Of a stretch of 64,000 nt of DNA, positions 17,280 through 26,176 are shown piece after piece. Source of the stretch: Roseomonas sp. (GTDB taxonomy: Bacteria; Pseudomonadota; Alphaproteobacteria; Acetobacterales; Acetobacteraceae). The stretch covers positions 1-64,000 of the forward strand of contig JAPSLO010000002.1 of the NCBI GenBank assembly GCA_031180725.1. The letters run 5' to 3'. Within the stretch, counting starts at the first letter, position 1; every line of letters begins with the position of its first letter. The notes below the pieces were generated by a model. The model was not told where the DNA came from. It saw only the letters and a list, made by a program, of their open reading frames with translations, and did no database searches. A program made the translations under genes and the position numbers.

Positions 17280-17987
17280 GTTCGGTTAGGTTGCCCCGCG
17301 AAAGTTGTGTGAAAGGGACGCCGGCAGTCACTCTTCGCTGACCGCGCCCGGCGTGCCTCGCAGCCGCGGCCTAGCGGGTCTGACCGGAAGCTGTCGCTTG
17401 GCGGGCCGATGGACCGGCGGGTCACCTCCAATGCTGAACAATGAGCGCTGCAAGAGGGTGGGGGCGAGCCACCGCATAGGGCGGCGCCGAGGAACACGCC
17501 GCCGGGTTGCGACGTCCGGCCGCCTCAGCGGCCGAGTAGCCGGCGACACTTGGTTCCGTCCAGGCACCGGGTTCCGAGTCGGTCCGCCCCGTTATTCAGC
17601 TCAGGCGGAGCGGCTGGATGATGTGATCCAAGGCGCCGTCGGCCCTAGTAGGGAAGCGGTCATGAACCGCCCGCCACGGCGCGCAGCGCTCAAACCGGTC
17701 GTGCCACTTCGCCCTGCTTGCGAGCTTTCACAACGTCCCCAATACAACATCCCGCAGATTACCCGGCGGTGGTGGCCCCACCATCGGCCAATGCTCCGCG
17801 GGCTGTACAGGCGCCATCAACTCCGCGACCAGCAGCTCCGATCCGAAGTCTCGCGCCATCATCACGGCCACCGGGTCGGACGACGCACCCTCTCGCCCAG
17901 CAGCTTTCAGGGACGCCAGACAGAGTCCAGGCAGTCTCAACTACAGCGGCTTGGCCGGCGGCGCTTTCGTCGCGTCACCGGCCGGCT
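17280..17987. other. Intergenic region between polyketide and polysaccharide operons
   Basis: About 700 bases. Frames are open on both strands but none is convincing. The best is a 70-codon minus-strand frame at 17728-17940 with a TTG start, which sits just after the membrane protein gene and looks mildly protein-like (contains MMARDFGSELLVAELMAP). I do not call it. The promoter of the polyketide operon should lie near 17280-17400. Confidence 0.4.
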
Positions 17988-19199
17988 TCAGCCGAACAAG
18001 CTGCGGCGCCAACCGGCAGCTTCCAAATCCGTCCACAGCCATGGCGCGAACCAGGCAGCCACCGTTCCGGCCGCAAATGCAACCAACCAGACCAGGCGTT
18101 CCCCGGGGCGCAGCGGGACCGTAGCGCTCCAGCCGAGAAGTGCCGCAATGCTGACCGTTGCTACACTCCAACGCGCATCGGGCAGGAATATGAGACTGCC
18201 CGCTCCACCCGCCAGAGCAGGTCCCAGTAGCGCGATAAGCGTTGTCGCGGGGCGGCTACGCGCGGCAGTCAGCCGGAGAAGCCGGTAAGCCACAAGGCAC
18301 CACGCCGGCGCGACGGCCAAGGTAAGCAGCAGATAGTGCGAGAAGGGGTGGAAAAAGGTTCCTGCCTCGGGCGAGTTGGTCCGGGCCTCGGCGCTGCTTG
18401 CCGCTAGAGCCGCAGGCAGCGCCAGGAGGCCTGCCCTCAAATCGGGAAGTGCGGCCAACGCCCAGACGCCCAGCACGAGGGAGGGAAAAGCAGTGATGAT
18501 GAAGAGCGCCACGGCCGCGCGCAGGTCCTTCATATCGCGCCACGCCAAGGGCAGCAGCATCAGTGCGCACAGGCCAAGGAGCAGGCCCGTGGGGCCCGCA
18601 ATCATTGCCCAGGCGAGGGAGAGGCCTAGCATGACGAGGGAGCGTGCATCCGCCACGGTCTCAGCACGGGCGACCGACATCACGAGGGTGAAGCTCGCGC
18701 TCCCCAGCAGGAGCAGATCGGGAGCCTGCAGTGCGGCATAGAGTACGACCGGATTGAGCACAGTCACTGCCGCGGCCGCGACAGCCTCGGCACCACTCCA
18801 GCCGCGGAGGACGAGCCGGGCGACTAGTATGCCGAGGAGCCCTGCCGTGGCTGCCAGCTGAATCCAGGACGCTGCGCCGAGATGCGCCGGAAGCCTTGAT
18901 GCCGCGGCCGCGAGAACCAACGCAGCGAGGACCACCCCTAGCACCATCGGATTGGCCGGCCGCTGTAAACGCCGGCGCCAGACGGCAGCTCGCCTCCTGG
19001 TATTGAAGCGTCGCAGGCGTGGTTGGGAGCCTCCGCGCAAGGGCCGATCACTGGGGGGCGCCTTGACCGGGGGCTGCGGCGGGGCAAGGGCAGCCATGGC
19101 TGCTACGGGATGAGGCTCCGATGTGCGCAACGGGCGTGGTACGGATCGGCGTGGTGGCGGCGGGGCCTCAAGGACATCCTGCACCTTGTCGGCTGGCAT
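17988..19199 (-). CDS. Polytopic membrane protein of the polysaccharide locus (XagC-like position)
   Basis: About 403 residues. An N-terminal cytoplasmic part rich in Pro and Arg is followed by about ten hydrophobic helices from residue 85 on (for example MVLGVVLAALVLAAA, LIALLGPALAGGAGSLIFL). The start at 19199 is chosen because AAGGAG sits 5 nt upstream on the minus strand; a longer frame to 19400 overlaps the synthase gene and looks non-coding. It follows the GT2 synthase by about 120 nt. No catalytic motif was recognised. By position it is the third gene of an XagABC-like operon, perhaps an accessory polymer-export or glycosyltransferase-like component. Function is not certain. Confidence 0.7.
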   Translation of the reverse strand: MPADKVQDVLEAPPPPRRSVPRPLRTSEPHPVAAMAALAPPQPPVKAPPSDRPLRGGSQPRLRRFNTRRRAAVWRRRLQRPANPMVLGVVLAALVLAAAASRLPAHLGAASWIQLAATAGLLGILVARLVLRGWSGAEAVAAAAVTVLNPVVLYAALQAPDLLLLGSASFTLVMSVARAETVADARSLVMLGLSLAWAMIAGPTGLLLGLCALMLLPLAWRDMKDLRAAVALFIITAFPSLVLGVWALAALPDLRAGLLALPAALAASSAEARTNSPEAGTFFHPFSHYLLLTLAVAPAWCLVAYRLLRLTAARSRPATTLIALLGPALAGGAGSLIFLPDARWSVATVSIAALLGWSATVPLRPGERLVWLVAFAAGTVAAWFAPWLWTDLEAAGWRRSLFG

Positions 19200-19318
19200 G
19201 GACTCCTTCGATATCTCCTGGTCCCTGCTTGCCGCGCGCCTCCCGAAGCGGGGGAGCCCGCCCGTTGTTGAGGCCCTCCGTGAAGCGGCCCAATCCTGGG
19301 AATTCGGCGCAGGTAGCC

Positions 19319-21226
19319 TCATGTGAGGGGGCGGGCCGCCCGTAGCGTCTCCAGCACTTCCGCGGTCGACGACGACACGCCGTGCTGCGTCTTCTCCCAA
19401 TAATGCGGATTCATTACGAGCTGCCAGAGCGCCTTACACGCTGCGACCGAGTGCAGGGCCCAATAGGCCGGCGCAAGCAGGCCCCAGGGCACCAACGCGA
19501 ACCAGCGCCGCTTCATCGCTGCGAGCAGGCCGAAATAGACGTTCATCATGTTGCCAACGAATAGGTTGAACAATGCGAGGTGGAGCACCGCTTCAGGCAA
19601 TAGCGGCTCGGATGCATTGGCCAGGACGACAGCGGCCATGAGCGAGCCGAGCCAGAGCAGCGGGCTGATGAGCGCAGTGAGCGGCGGGAAGCCTATGAAG
19701 AGCTGGAAGCCCCAGAAACCCACAAAGCCCAGGCGCCGGTGCAGCTGCAGCGGGTGCCGCATATGCACCAGCCAAGTCTGCATATAGCCCTTGATCCACC
19801 GGCTTCGCTGCTTGATCCAGCCGGGAAGGACACCGCAGGCTTCTTCGAAGGTCGTCGAGTTGACGACCGCAACGCGATAGCCCTCCTGCGTCAACCTTAC
19901 ACCGAGGTCCGCATCCTCAGTCACATTGTAGGGGTCCCAAGCGCCGATCGTCTTCAGTATCGCGGCGCGGAAGTGGTTCGACGTGCCGCCCAGCGGTATC
20001 GGCACACCCAGCCTGTGCAAGCCAGGCAGCAGGTAGTCGAACCAATGGCTATACTCCAGCGTGAACATCCGCGTCAGGAAGTTTTCATTCCTGTTGAAGT
20101 AGTTCAGCTTGGCCTGCACGCATGCCACCTTGGTCGGGGACCGGCGGAACAGTGCGACCACCTTCTTGAGCTGGTCAGGCTCCGGCACATCCTCTGCATC
20201 GTAGATCACGATGAACTCACCGCGGCTGAAGCGCAGCGCGTAGTTGCAGGCCTTGGGCTTAGTCTTGGGTTTGCTGTGGGGGACACGGATGATTTCGAAG
20301 ATGCTCTCGGCGCGCAACGCCTTGGCCGCCTCGATCGTCTCATGGTCGTCAGACTCCAGGACGAGCTTCACGTCGAGCTTGGCGCGGGGATAGTCGAGTC
20401 TCCGGATGCTCTCGACCAGGATCGGGAGTACGGCCTTCTCCCGGTACATAGGCACGAGAATAGTGTAGACGGGTAGATCTTCGTCGCGGAGTGCGGCGAC
20501 TTCGCTGCGCGTGACCACCACGTCAACCCTGCGGTCCGCGCCGACCCAAGTGAGAAGGAAGCGGAAGGCGAAGCTCGCAATGTAGAGGATGGATGTAACC
20601 AGAGACACAGCGACGAAGGCCTGTGCCGGTACCAGGACCAAGGCAAGGAACACCACCGTGGTCGCTGCGGCTCCGGTGATAACTTGGCCCTTTGTGAAGG
20701 TGGTCTTGGCGGAGTGATCGGGGACAAGCTCCGCGAGGGCCTCGCGCGCCTCAAGATCGTTGAGTGCATCGAAGGTTCGCTGGACACTCCAGAGGATGTC
20801 GAATTTGGTTGTTGGGACGAGTCTCACGACCTCTTCGGGGAAGTGCCGCTGGATCCAGCCGGCCACTTCCGGCGCGTCGGGACGCGAGGTGGCGAGCAGA
20901 AGCTCCCCCTTCTCGTTCCGATGCCAAGGCAAGATGCCCAGCGCGATGTAGTCGCTGCGATGCGCGGGGTTGAGCAGCGAAGCGTCCGGCGGCTCTGCGA
21001 GCAGGTCAGCACAGGGCAGTCCGACGGCAGAGGCCATGGACCGTGCCCAGTCCCTGATCGATATCTCGCCGCTCGCGGTCAGGGCATCGCCGAGTGTCGT
21101 ACCCCACCGGCGGGCGCAGTCTTGTCCCCTTTCCAGCGCTTCCCGCGTCAGGCGGCCCTCACGGACCAGGATATCACTCGCAATGCCTTCGAGATTGTGC
21201 GTCCCTGCCAACTCTGTCACGGACAT
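19319..21226 (-). CDS. GT2 glycosyltransferase with N-terminal MshEN/GspE-N-like domain (XagB-like)
   Basis: 635 residues. The N-terminal 150 residues (LVREGRLTREALERGQ, WGTTLGDALTASGEI) resemble the MshEN/GspE-N module. Two membrane helices lie at about 190-235. The family 2 transferase domain follows with YTILVPMYREKAVLP (about 252), VIYDAEDVPEPDQL (about 340, DxD-like), TEDADLGVRL (about 437) and the QxxRW motif KQRSRWIKG (about 475). Several C-terminal helices end it. Processive GT2 enzymes of this type make extracellular polysaccharide from nucleotide sugars. Some MshEN domains bind cyclic di-GMP, but the consensus here is incomplete. The start lies 3 nt after the upstream gene's stop. 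Confidence 0.88.
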   Translation of the reverse strand: MSVTELAGTHNLEGIASDILVREGRLTREALERGQDCARRWGTTLGDALTASGEISIRDWARSMASAVGLPCADLLAEPPDASLLNPAHRSDYIALGILPWHRNEKGELLLATSRPDAPEVAGWIQRHFPEEVVRLVPTTKFDILWSVQRTFDALNDLEAREALAELVPDHSAKTTFTKGQVITGAAATTVVFLALVLVPAQAFVAVSLVTSILYIASFAFRFLLTWVGADRRVDVVVTRSEVAALRDEDLPVYTILVPMYREKAVLPILVESIRRLDYPRAKLDVKLVLESDDHETIEAAKALRAESIFEIIRVPHSKPKTKPKACNYALRFSRGEFIVIYDAEDVPEPDQLKKVVALFRRSPTKVACVQAKLNYFNRNENFLTRMFTLEYSHWFDYLLPGLHRLGVPIPLGGTSNHFRAAILKTIGAWDPYNVTEDADLGVRLTQEGYRVAVVNSTTFEEACGVLPGWIKQRSRWIKGYMQTWLVHMRHPLQLHRRLGFVGFWGFQLFIGFPPLTALISPLLWLGSLMAAVVLANASEPLLPEAVLHLALFNLFVGNMMNVYFGLLAAMKRRWFALVPWGLLAPAYWALHSVAACKALWQLVMNPHYWEKTQHGVSSSTAEVLETLRAARPLT

Positions 21227-21229
21227 GCC

Positions 21230-22393
21230 TCAGAAGCGGAGCCAGAGAGCAGCAATGACAGCATTGCCGAGCGCTGTGTTGCGGCCCGCATACTCGCGAA
21301 AGGCGCCCAGCTGCAGCGACACACTGGGCGTCAGGTCGTGTACGATAGAGAGCTGCAGCCGATGGATGTCGTAATCTGCCCCCATAGGCTCGTTGTTCTT
21401 CAGGCCGAAGGTTGAGAATTGCTGCGCCAGCAGCATCCAATCGGGAAGAGGCCGAAGTCCGAGCGTTACGTCGAGGCGGACCTCGTCCGCCGGCAGGCCG
21501 GCGCGGTATCGGAATGCGGCCTGCACCTCGCCGAAGCCCGTCCACCCCCCAGGAAGCTCGAAGCCTCGGCCATACAGGGCGCGGAATTCGGCATGCAGGT
21601 TCGGCTCAGCGACCGCCGGGTTCTCGTCGCCCCACTGGAAGCCGGGAATGCCGATTTGCGCTTGCAGCGCATAAGCATCCCAGTCTCCCCGATAGAGGGT
21701 TTGGCGCGCGAAGACGTTGAGTTCCGCCAAGCCATGCGCCTCGCCTTGCACAGCGCCCGCATCCTGCCAGATGGATTGGGCGCGTGCCTGGACACCAATG
21801 GTCGTTTGGGGCGTCAGCCCGTACTCAACGAGGCTGGAATATTCAATGCGATCATAAGTGCCACTGCCTGCCTGGCGGCCACCAGGATCGAAGCCCGAAA
21901 TCTTGGCTTCATATGGCGTCATCTGAGTGATGATCTGCCATGCCCCTTCGCGCAGGGGCCAAGCGCCGCCTACGGCGTGACGACTGGCGAGACCCATCGC
22001 CGCCAGTACTAGGCCACAACCCAGGTGGGCTGGGCGAATGCGCGACCAAGCCCTCCGCTGGCGGGTCCCGACGACGACCACCGTCAGAGCGATGGTCGCG
22101 AGGAGCCAGACGGTGGCGAGAAGCGCGATGCGCATCCCAACGGCATTGGCATCCACCGGGTCCATGGAGGTGACGCCCGACAGGGACCCAACTGTCCACC
22201 AGCCCTGAGCGGCAGCTGGTGCGGACCAGCATGCAACGCCGGACATGAACAAGGTCGCGACAAGGTAGGCTCGGCGTGCCCACATTCCGCGCGAATGGAC
22301 GCCCCCCATGTTCGGAGCCCTACGGAGCGTGGCGTAGGTAGCTGACATCGGTATCGCTACAAAGTTGCTTTCAGGCGATGTTTTAACATCCAC
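21230..22393 (-). CDS. XagA-like outer membrane/periplasmic protein with hydrophobic N-terminus
   Basis: Up to 387 residues. A signal-peptide-like stretch (MWARRAYLVATLFMSGVACW, then APAAAQG) is followed by two more hydrophobic segments. About 230 residues with alternating aromatic and small residues and a final ALWLRF follow, the pattern of an outer membrane beta barrel. The barrel part (GAWQIITQMTPYEAKISGFD, IEYSSLVEYGLT) resembles XagA proteins. The start is uncertain: 22393, 22348, 22309 or 22285; the last puts the signal peptide at the very N-terminus. It is the first gene of the polysaccharide operon and probably forms the export pore. Confidence 0.75.
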   Translation of the reverse strand: MDVKTSPESNFVAIPMSATYATLRRAPNMGGVHSRGMWARRAYLVATLFMSGVACWSAPAAAQGWWTVGSLSGVTSMDPVDANAVGMRIALLATVWLLATIALTVVVVGTRQRRAWSRIRPAHLGCGLVLAAMGLASRHAVGGAWPLREGAWQIITQMTPYEAKISGFDPGGRQAGSGTYDRIEYSSLVEYGLTPQTTIGVQARAQSIWQDAGAVQGEAHGLAELNVFARQTLYRGDWDAYALQAQIGIPGFQWGDENPAVAEPNLHAEFRALYGRGFELPGGWTGFGEVQAAFRYRAGLPADEVRLDVTLGLRPLPDWMLLAQQFSTFGLKNNEPMGADYDIHRLQLSIVHDLTPSVSLQLGAFREYAGRNTALGNAVIAALWLRF

Positions 22394-22440
22394 ATGGTAT
22401 TTTCATAGTCGAAAAAATAACACTTTGTATATAAAATAGT
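22394..22440 (-). promoter_or_regulatory. AT-rich candidate promoter of the polysaccharide operon
   Basis: These 47 bases are far richer in A and T than anything around them (plus-strand runs such as AAAAAATAACA and TTGTATATAAAATAG). They lie immediately upstream of the first gene of the minus-strand operon. Reading on the minus strand, TATAT and TATTTT segments could form -10 elements. The exact box pair cannot be fixed by eye. Low GC here could also mark binding of a nucleoid protein. Confidence 0.5.
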
Positions 22441-22552
22441 CAGGTCGTTGGGCGGGGGAGCCTGTCAGCCGATCGCCGGAACCAGGAAGCTCGAGGGAGT
22501 CCGACCGGCAGTTGGGTCAACCGCCACGCCGCGCAGCCGACCATGCGCCGGG

Positions 22553-22925
22553 CAAAGCTGGAAGCTAGCCGAAGGCGTTCGCGCAGGACCTCGGCGTTGA
22601 TCCATCGCCGTCCAGGCTGGAGAAACGAACGGGCACTGGCGATGTCCTCCGGTCCCCCCAGGCACTCGGGCGGGGCAGCCTTGCCCAGTTCCTTCACCCG
22701 CACAGCAAGGAACAAGTCGGCAGCCACGGGACCCGGCGCCACAGCATCGGCCGCGCCACCCAATCAGAGCGGTTCATTGGTGAGCATCCGGACTAGGATT
22801 TCCAGGCCCGCCTCGGCGACAACGTATGGGTCGTGGTTCGGAGGCGAGCGGTTGATGGGGGAGGCCGCCAGGATGGTGGCCGGGCCCGCCGCTGCCGAGA
22901 TGCCGCGAGGTATCGCCTCGCGCTG
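22553..22925 (-). pseudogene. Decayed short-chain dehydrogenase/reductase (SDR) fragment
   Basis: On the minus strand the frame reads PYVVAEAGLEILVRMLTNE, meets a stop (22764-22766), and continues with ADAVAPGPVAADLFL, then LGGPEDIASARSFL and RRWINAEVL. These are the C-terminal half of a classical SDR: the YxxxK helix, 'N.VAPGPV', 'G.PEDIA..V.FL' and 'WINGQVL'. The catalytic Lys is replaced (YVVAE), a stop interrupts the chain and the Rossmann N-terminus is missing upstream. I infer a dead gene relic. No ribosome site or complete domain supports expression. Confidence 0.6.
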
Positions 22926-23364
22926 ACTGTCGGTGTCCGCGGCCCGCGCCACCGCCTACACGGATGGATGACGACCCTGCCGGACGTCACGTGTAGTCGG
23001 CCCGGAAGACCCGCTCGAGCTGCAGACGGTATTCACGGGCGGCGAGCGTAAGCGAGACGCCAGCTACAGAGGGGGTCGTGGCTGCCGTCGCGATCAGGTT
23101 GGCGAGGAGCTCAAGAGCAGGTTGCGCGCTTTCCCTGCTCCCCTGGCCTTCCTCCAGCAAGCTCGCGTGCCGCGCCCGGCATCGTAGCCGCGATCCGCCA
23201 CGAGCCCCGATGCGGCGATCACGCGCGACGGCAACAGCCAAATCGGTGCGAACCCAGCCCAGGTCGTGTCATCCCTGCCTGGCGAATGCGGGCCTAGCGG
23301 CGTGACACGTGGCCGGAGCAACGCACGAGCGCCACGCCGCGCGCATGGAGCGCCTGGTCTTGCG
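22926..23364. other. Gene-poor stretch next to the SDR relic
   Basis: No confident gene. A minus-strand frame at 22987-23241 ends with a protein-like segment (ALELLANLIATAATT, then LTLAAREYRLQLERVFRADY) but its N-terminus looks scrambled. It could be another decayed gene. I do not recognise its family. Confidence 0.35.
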
Positions 23365-24423
23365 TCAGGTACCGCTCCCTCGGCGCCGGGCCGCGCCACT
23401 GCGTGCAGAGGATGACGCCTGCTCGCCCGCTTTTGCCCTGCGGCCCCGTCCACTGGCACTACCGCGTTTTCCGCCTCCCCTAGCGGCACCGTGGTCCCCA
23501 TTCGCGCGGCGCTTTGCCGTATCCCGCCCGATCAGTTTGCTGAACAGGCCATCCTCCTCATGCAGCAACGCGAGCCGGCTCTCCTCAAACTGGCGGAAGA
23601 ACTCCTCCCATGAGATCTCGGTCAGTGCCTCGTGCTCCGAGCGCGGGTTATCAGGGAACATAATGCGGATGATGCCGACGTCGCCGCCTTCATGCGTGCG
23701 CTCCACCGCGGCTGGCGTGCCGCCCTTCGCCTCTGCCCAGCGCCGGATCTCCTCATGATCCGTCGTAACCTTGGTGCCCGAGCTCCGCGGCGCCTTCACG
23801 GCACCCTTCGCCGCCTTCGGACCTGTGTTCGAGGCGGTCTTGGCTGCCGCCGAGCGCGTGGCTGCGCGCCCTGCCGCGCCTGCAGACGCGCGGTCGCGGC
23901 GCGGCGCCTCCCGGGTAGCGCGGCCGGCCCGGCCACCGCCACCGGCAGCGGGGTTCACCTCGCGCTGCGCGAGCCGCGAGAGCGCCTTGCCGGTCTGCTC
24001 TTCCTCGCGAAGCGTTTCAGTCAGTAGGCTTGCGATCTCCCGCTCCCCAGCGGTCTTGGCCAGCGCCGCCATGGTGCCGTAGGAGGCGATCTCGTAATGC
24101 TCGATGCGCTGCTGGGCGGCGATGATCAGTACATCCGCCAGCGCCCCCTTGCCTTGCTCCTTGAGGTGAGCCTGCGCCTCTTCGATCAGACCGCGCATCC
24201 CTTCACACACCTTACGGCCGGGCTTGCCGCCCATCATCTGCAAGGCGCGCTCCAGCCGTTGGACCTGTTCCTCGGTCTGCTTCACATGCACCTCGAGCGC
24301 TTCCCTCAGGGATTGCGAGGTCGCCTGCCTGGCCAGCCGCGGCATGGCCCTAAGCGTCTGCCTCTCGGCGCTGTGGGCGTCCTTCAGCTGCTCCAGCAGT
24401 AGCTGAGTAATCTCTTCGGCCAT
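23365..24423 (-). CDS. DUF892 (YciE/YciF-type) protein fused to an extra C-terminal domain
   Basis: About 352 residues. Residues 1-160 are the four-helix DUF892/ferritin-like domain (LLLEQLKDAHSAERQTLRAM, LIEEAQAHLKEQGKG, RIEHYEIASYGTMAALAK). A low-complexity Arg/Ala/Gly linker follows, then a second small domain at about 220-290 (TTDHEEIRRWAEAKGGTPAA, GIIRIMFPD, ISWEEFFRQFEESRLALL), and a very basic Gly/Arg/Ser tail. ATG 24423 has GGAGG 6 nt upstream on the minus strand. YciE/F proteins are linked to stress. The second domain also occurs alone in many bacteria with unknown function. The basic tail may bind DNA. Confidence 0.85.
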   Translation of the reverse strand: MAEEITQLLLEQLKDAHSAERQTLRAMPRLARQATSQSLREALEVHVKQTEEQVQRLERALQMMGGKPGRKVCEGMRGLIEEAQAHLKEQGKGALADVLIIAAQQRIEHYEIASYGTMAALAKTAGEREIASLLTETLREEEQTGKALSRLAQREVNPAAGGGGRAGRATREAPRRDRASAGAAGRAATRSAAAKTASNTGPKAAKGAVKAPRSSGTKVTTDHEEIRRWAEAKGGTPAAVERTHEGGDVGIIRIMFPDNPRSEHEALTEISWEEFFRQFEESRLALLHEEDGLFSKLIGRDTAKRRANGDHGAARGGGKRGSASGRGRRAKAGEQASSSARSGAARRRGSGT

Positions 24424-25004
24424 GCCGTCCTCCATTCCCGCGCGTGTCAAGGGGGCTTACGCCCGATAAGCGCGCCGGTTCTGCGAGCGCACGGAGTTGC
24501 CCAGAGGACCCGGCGCCGGAACGCAGCCCCTGACCTTCGCAACACCCGTCCTCGCCGCGGACGGCGCCCGCGATATGGGCAGCGCGTTCGATTCAGCTCC
24601 CTCCGGCGGTGAAAGGCATTGGCCCGCCCAGCGTCGGCTCCGCCGTGGCGTCTTCGCACCGGCAGCGGCCACTCTTGAGTGGCCGCGCGACGATCCAGCG
24701 GCCCGATGCCCCCCCGCCGCGCTCGACCCAGCGCGCCTTGTCCCTTTTCGACGTGCGCCTGCACGTGCTGAGCGCAGGCGACGTGTTCGATCTTGCGAGG
24801 CGCCGCCCAGCAACGGTTCCGGAGCCCGGTGCTGCGGAGGCATTGGACGCCGATTTGAAGGCTGAGCGAAGGTGCTGACCGAGTGATCGCAGCCAGGGCG
24901 CGGCTCCAGCCTGGCAATCACCACTGTTGCACCCCCGTAGCCGCGCATCGCGCATCTTCCTGCCAGAGCTACACGCGCTACTCGGCGGGGTTGGTGTCGC
25001 CGCG
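24424..25004. other. Intergenic region without recognised gene
   Basis: About 580 bases. Long open frames exist on both strands, as expected at this GC content, but their products are Arg/Ala/Pro-rich without motif or ribosome site. I see nothing recognisable. It may contain the promoter of the DUF892 gene. Confidence 0.45.
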
Positions 25005-26147
25005 TCACAGCGGCTCGGGTCGAACCTCATGGACGACGAGGCCATCTGTCTCGCCCTTCATAAGGAGGGCGGGCGGCATCTGCAGCGCAGCCTGCATGTC
25101 GCGTGCTCCTGCCGCCCAGCGTGTCGCGACTGCGGAGCGAGAAAAGTCGAAGGTTTTCTGGATGTCCGCCTCGCCCGCAGGCACGCGGTAGGCAAGGCGC
25201 AGAACGGTCGTACCGCGCCCGCGGCCTTCTGCAAGGAGCTCTGCCACCTCCGCGTCCTGCCGTAGCGCCGGCGGCAGCCGCGCCGCGACTCGCCCGATCA
25301 GGGCGCGAAGCCTGTGTTCCCGGCGGCGACCTTCCAGGATCAATTCCGTATGGCCGCTAAATATCAGATCCTGGGCGCGGGCCGCCGCGTCGATCAGCGC
25401 CCTCGGTCGAGCGCCGCCACGTGCGAAGAGGTCCAGTACGAAGCAGAGCCGTCCCTCCTCCGCGGGCTCGTCAAGGACGAGGTCAAGCGGCGTATTGGCC
25501 GACAATGCACCGTCGCCGAGCAGACGCCCCTCGATCTCGACCGGCGCGAAGTCCGGGATCAGCGCGCAGGAGGCCATCAGGTGTTCCGGCCCGAGCGGTG
25601 CGCTGCCGCGCCGCGTGTCGAATACCACCCGGGCGCCGGTCGCGATATCAGTCGCGACCACGCTGAGCCGCGGAGCGGCGGCGCTGTTCAGCAGGTCGAA
25701 GTCGATCATGTCCCGCAGCCAAGCGCCCAGTGGCGCGAGGTCGTAGAGGCCGGGGGTGTCGCTCGCCGCACCGGGTAGTGGGCGCGGCCGGAACAGGCCG
25801 GCCCGGCCGAGCAGCCGCGCCTGCATGGCATTCGCCCAACCTTCAGGGCGCCGCCAGATCGTGCTGAGGGCGGGCTGGCGCAGCCAGGTAGAGTGCGGCA
25901 TCGGCTCTGCCGCTAGCCTGTCCCAGAATTGCCGCAGCCGGGACACCCGTTGCCGGGCCGGATTGCCGGCAATGATCGCCGCCGTCGTAGCGCCGATCGA
26001 GGCGCCGACGATCCAATCCGGGTCGGGGTCTCCCGTCTCCTGCATCGCTGCATAGGCGCCTGCATGGTAGGCCCCGAGGGCGATGCCGCCGGAGAACACC
26101 AGGGCCACCCCTTGTCTGGCCCGGTCATCCTCCAGTTCTTCTGGCAT
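25005..26147 (-). CDS. Patatin-like phospholipase
   Basis: About 380 residues. Oxyanion-hole segment VFSGGIALGAYHAGAY, nucleophile elbow IVGASIGATTAA (GxSxG) and the dyad Asp in LLGDGALSANTPLD are all present. The C-terminal part (DIQKTFDFSRSAVATRWAAG) matches the DUF3734-type tail found in a subset of bacterial patatins. It should hydrolyse acyl esters of lipids. ATG 26147 is preferred over a TTG at 26180 that overlaps the upstream stop; AGGGA lies about 9 nt before it. It directly follows the PhaC-like hydrolase gene, so the two are likely one operon acting on lipids or polyester. Confidence 0.9.
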   Translation of the reverse strand: MPEELEDDRARQGVALVFSGGIALGAYHAGAYAAMQETGDPDPDWIVGASIGATTAAIIAGNPARQRVSRLRQFWDRLAAEPMPHSTWLRQPALSTIWRRPEGWANAMQARLLGRAGLFRPRPLPGAASDTPGLYDLAPLGAWLRDMIDFDLLNSAAAPRLSVVATDIATGARVVFDTRRGSAPLGPEHLMASCALIPDFAPVEIEGRLLGDGALSANTPLDLVLDEPAEEGRLCFVLDLFARGGARPRALIDAAARAQDLIFSGHTELILEGRRREHRLRALIGRVAARLPPALRQDAEVAELLAEGRGRGTTVLRLAYRVPAGEADIQKTFDFSRSAVATRWAAGARDMQAALQMPPALLMKGETDGLVVHEVRPEPL

Positions 26148-26176
26148 GTCTGTACTTCCCTGTGGCTGCGCCACGA

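Noticed and set aside
17305-18288. Plus-strand frame between polyketide and polysaccharide genes
   Set aside because: Arg/Ser/Pro-rich product without motif, and it runs antisense into a real membrane protein gene.
19200-19400. Extended start of the membrane protein gene
   Set aside because: A good ribosome site precedes the ATG at 19199, while the extension overlaps the GT2 gene.
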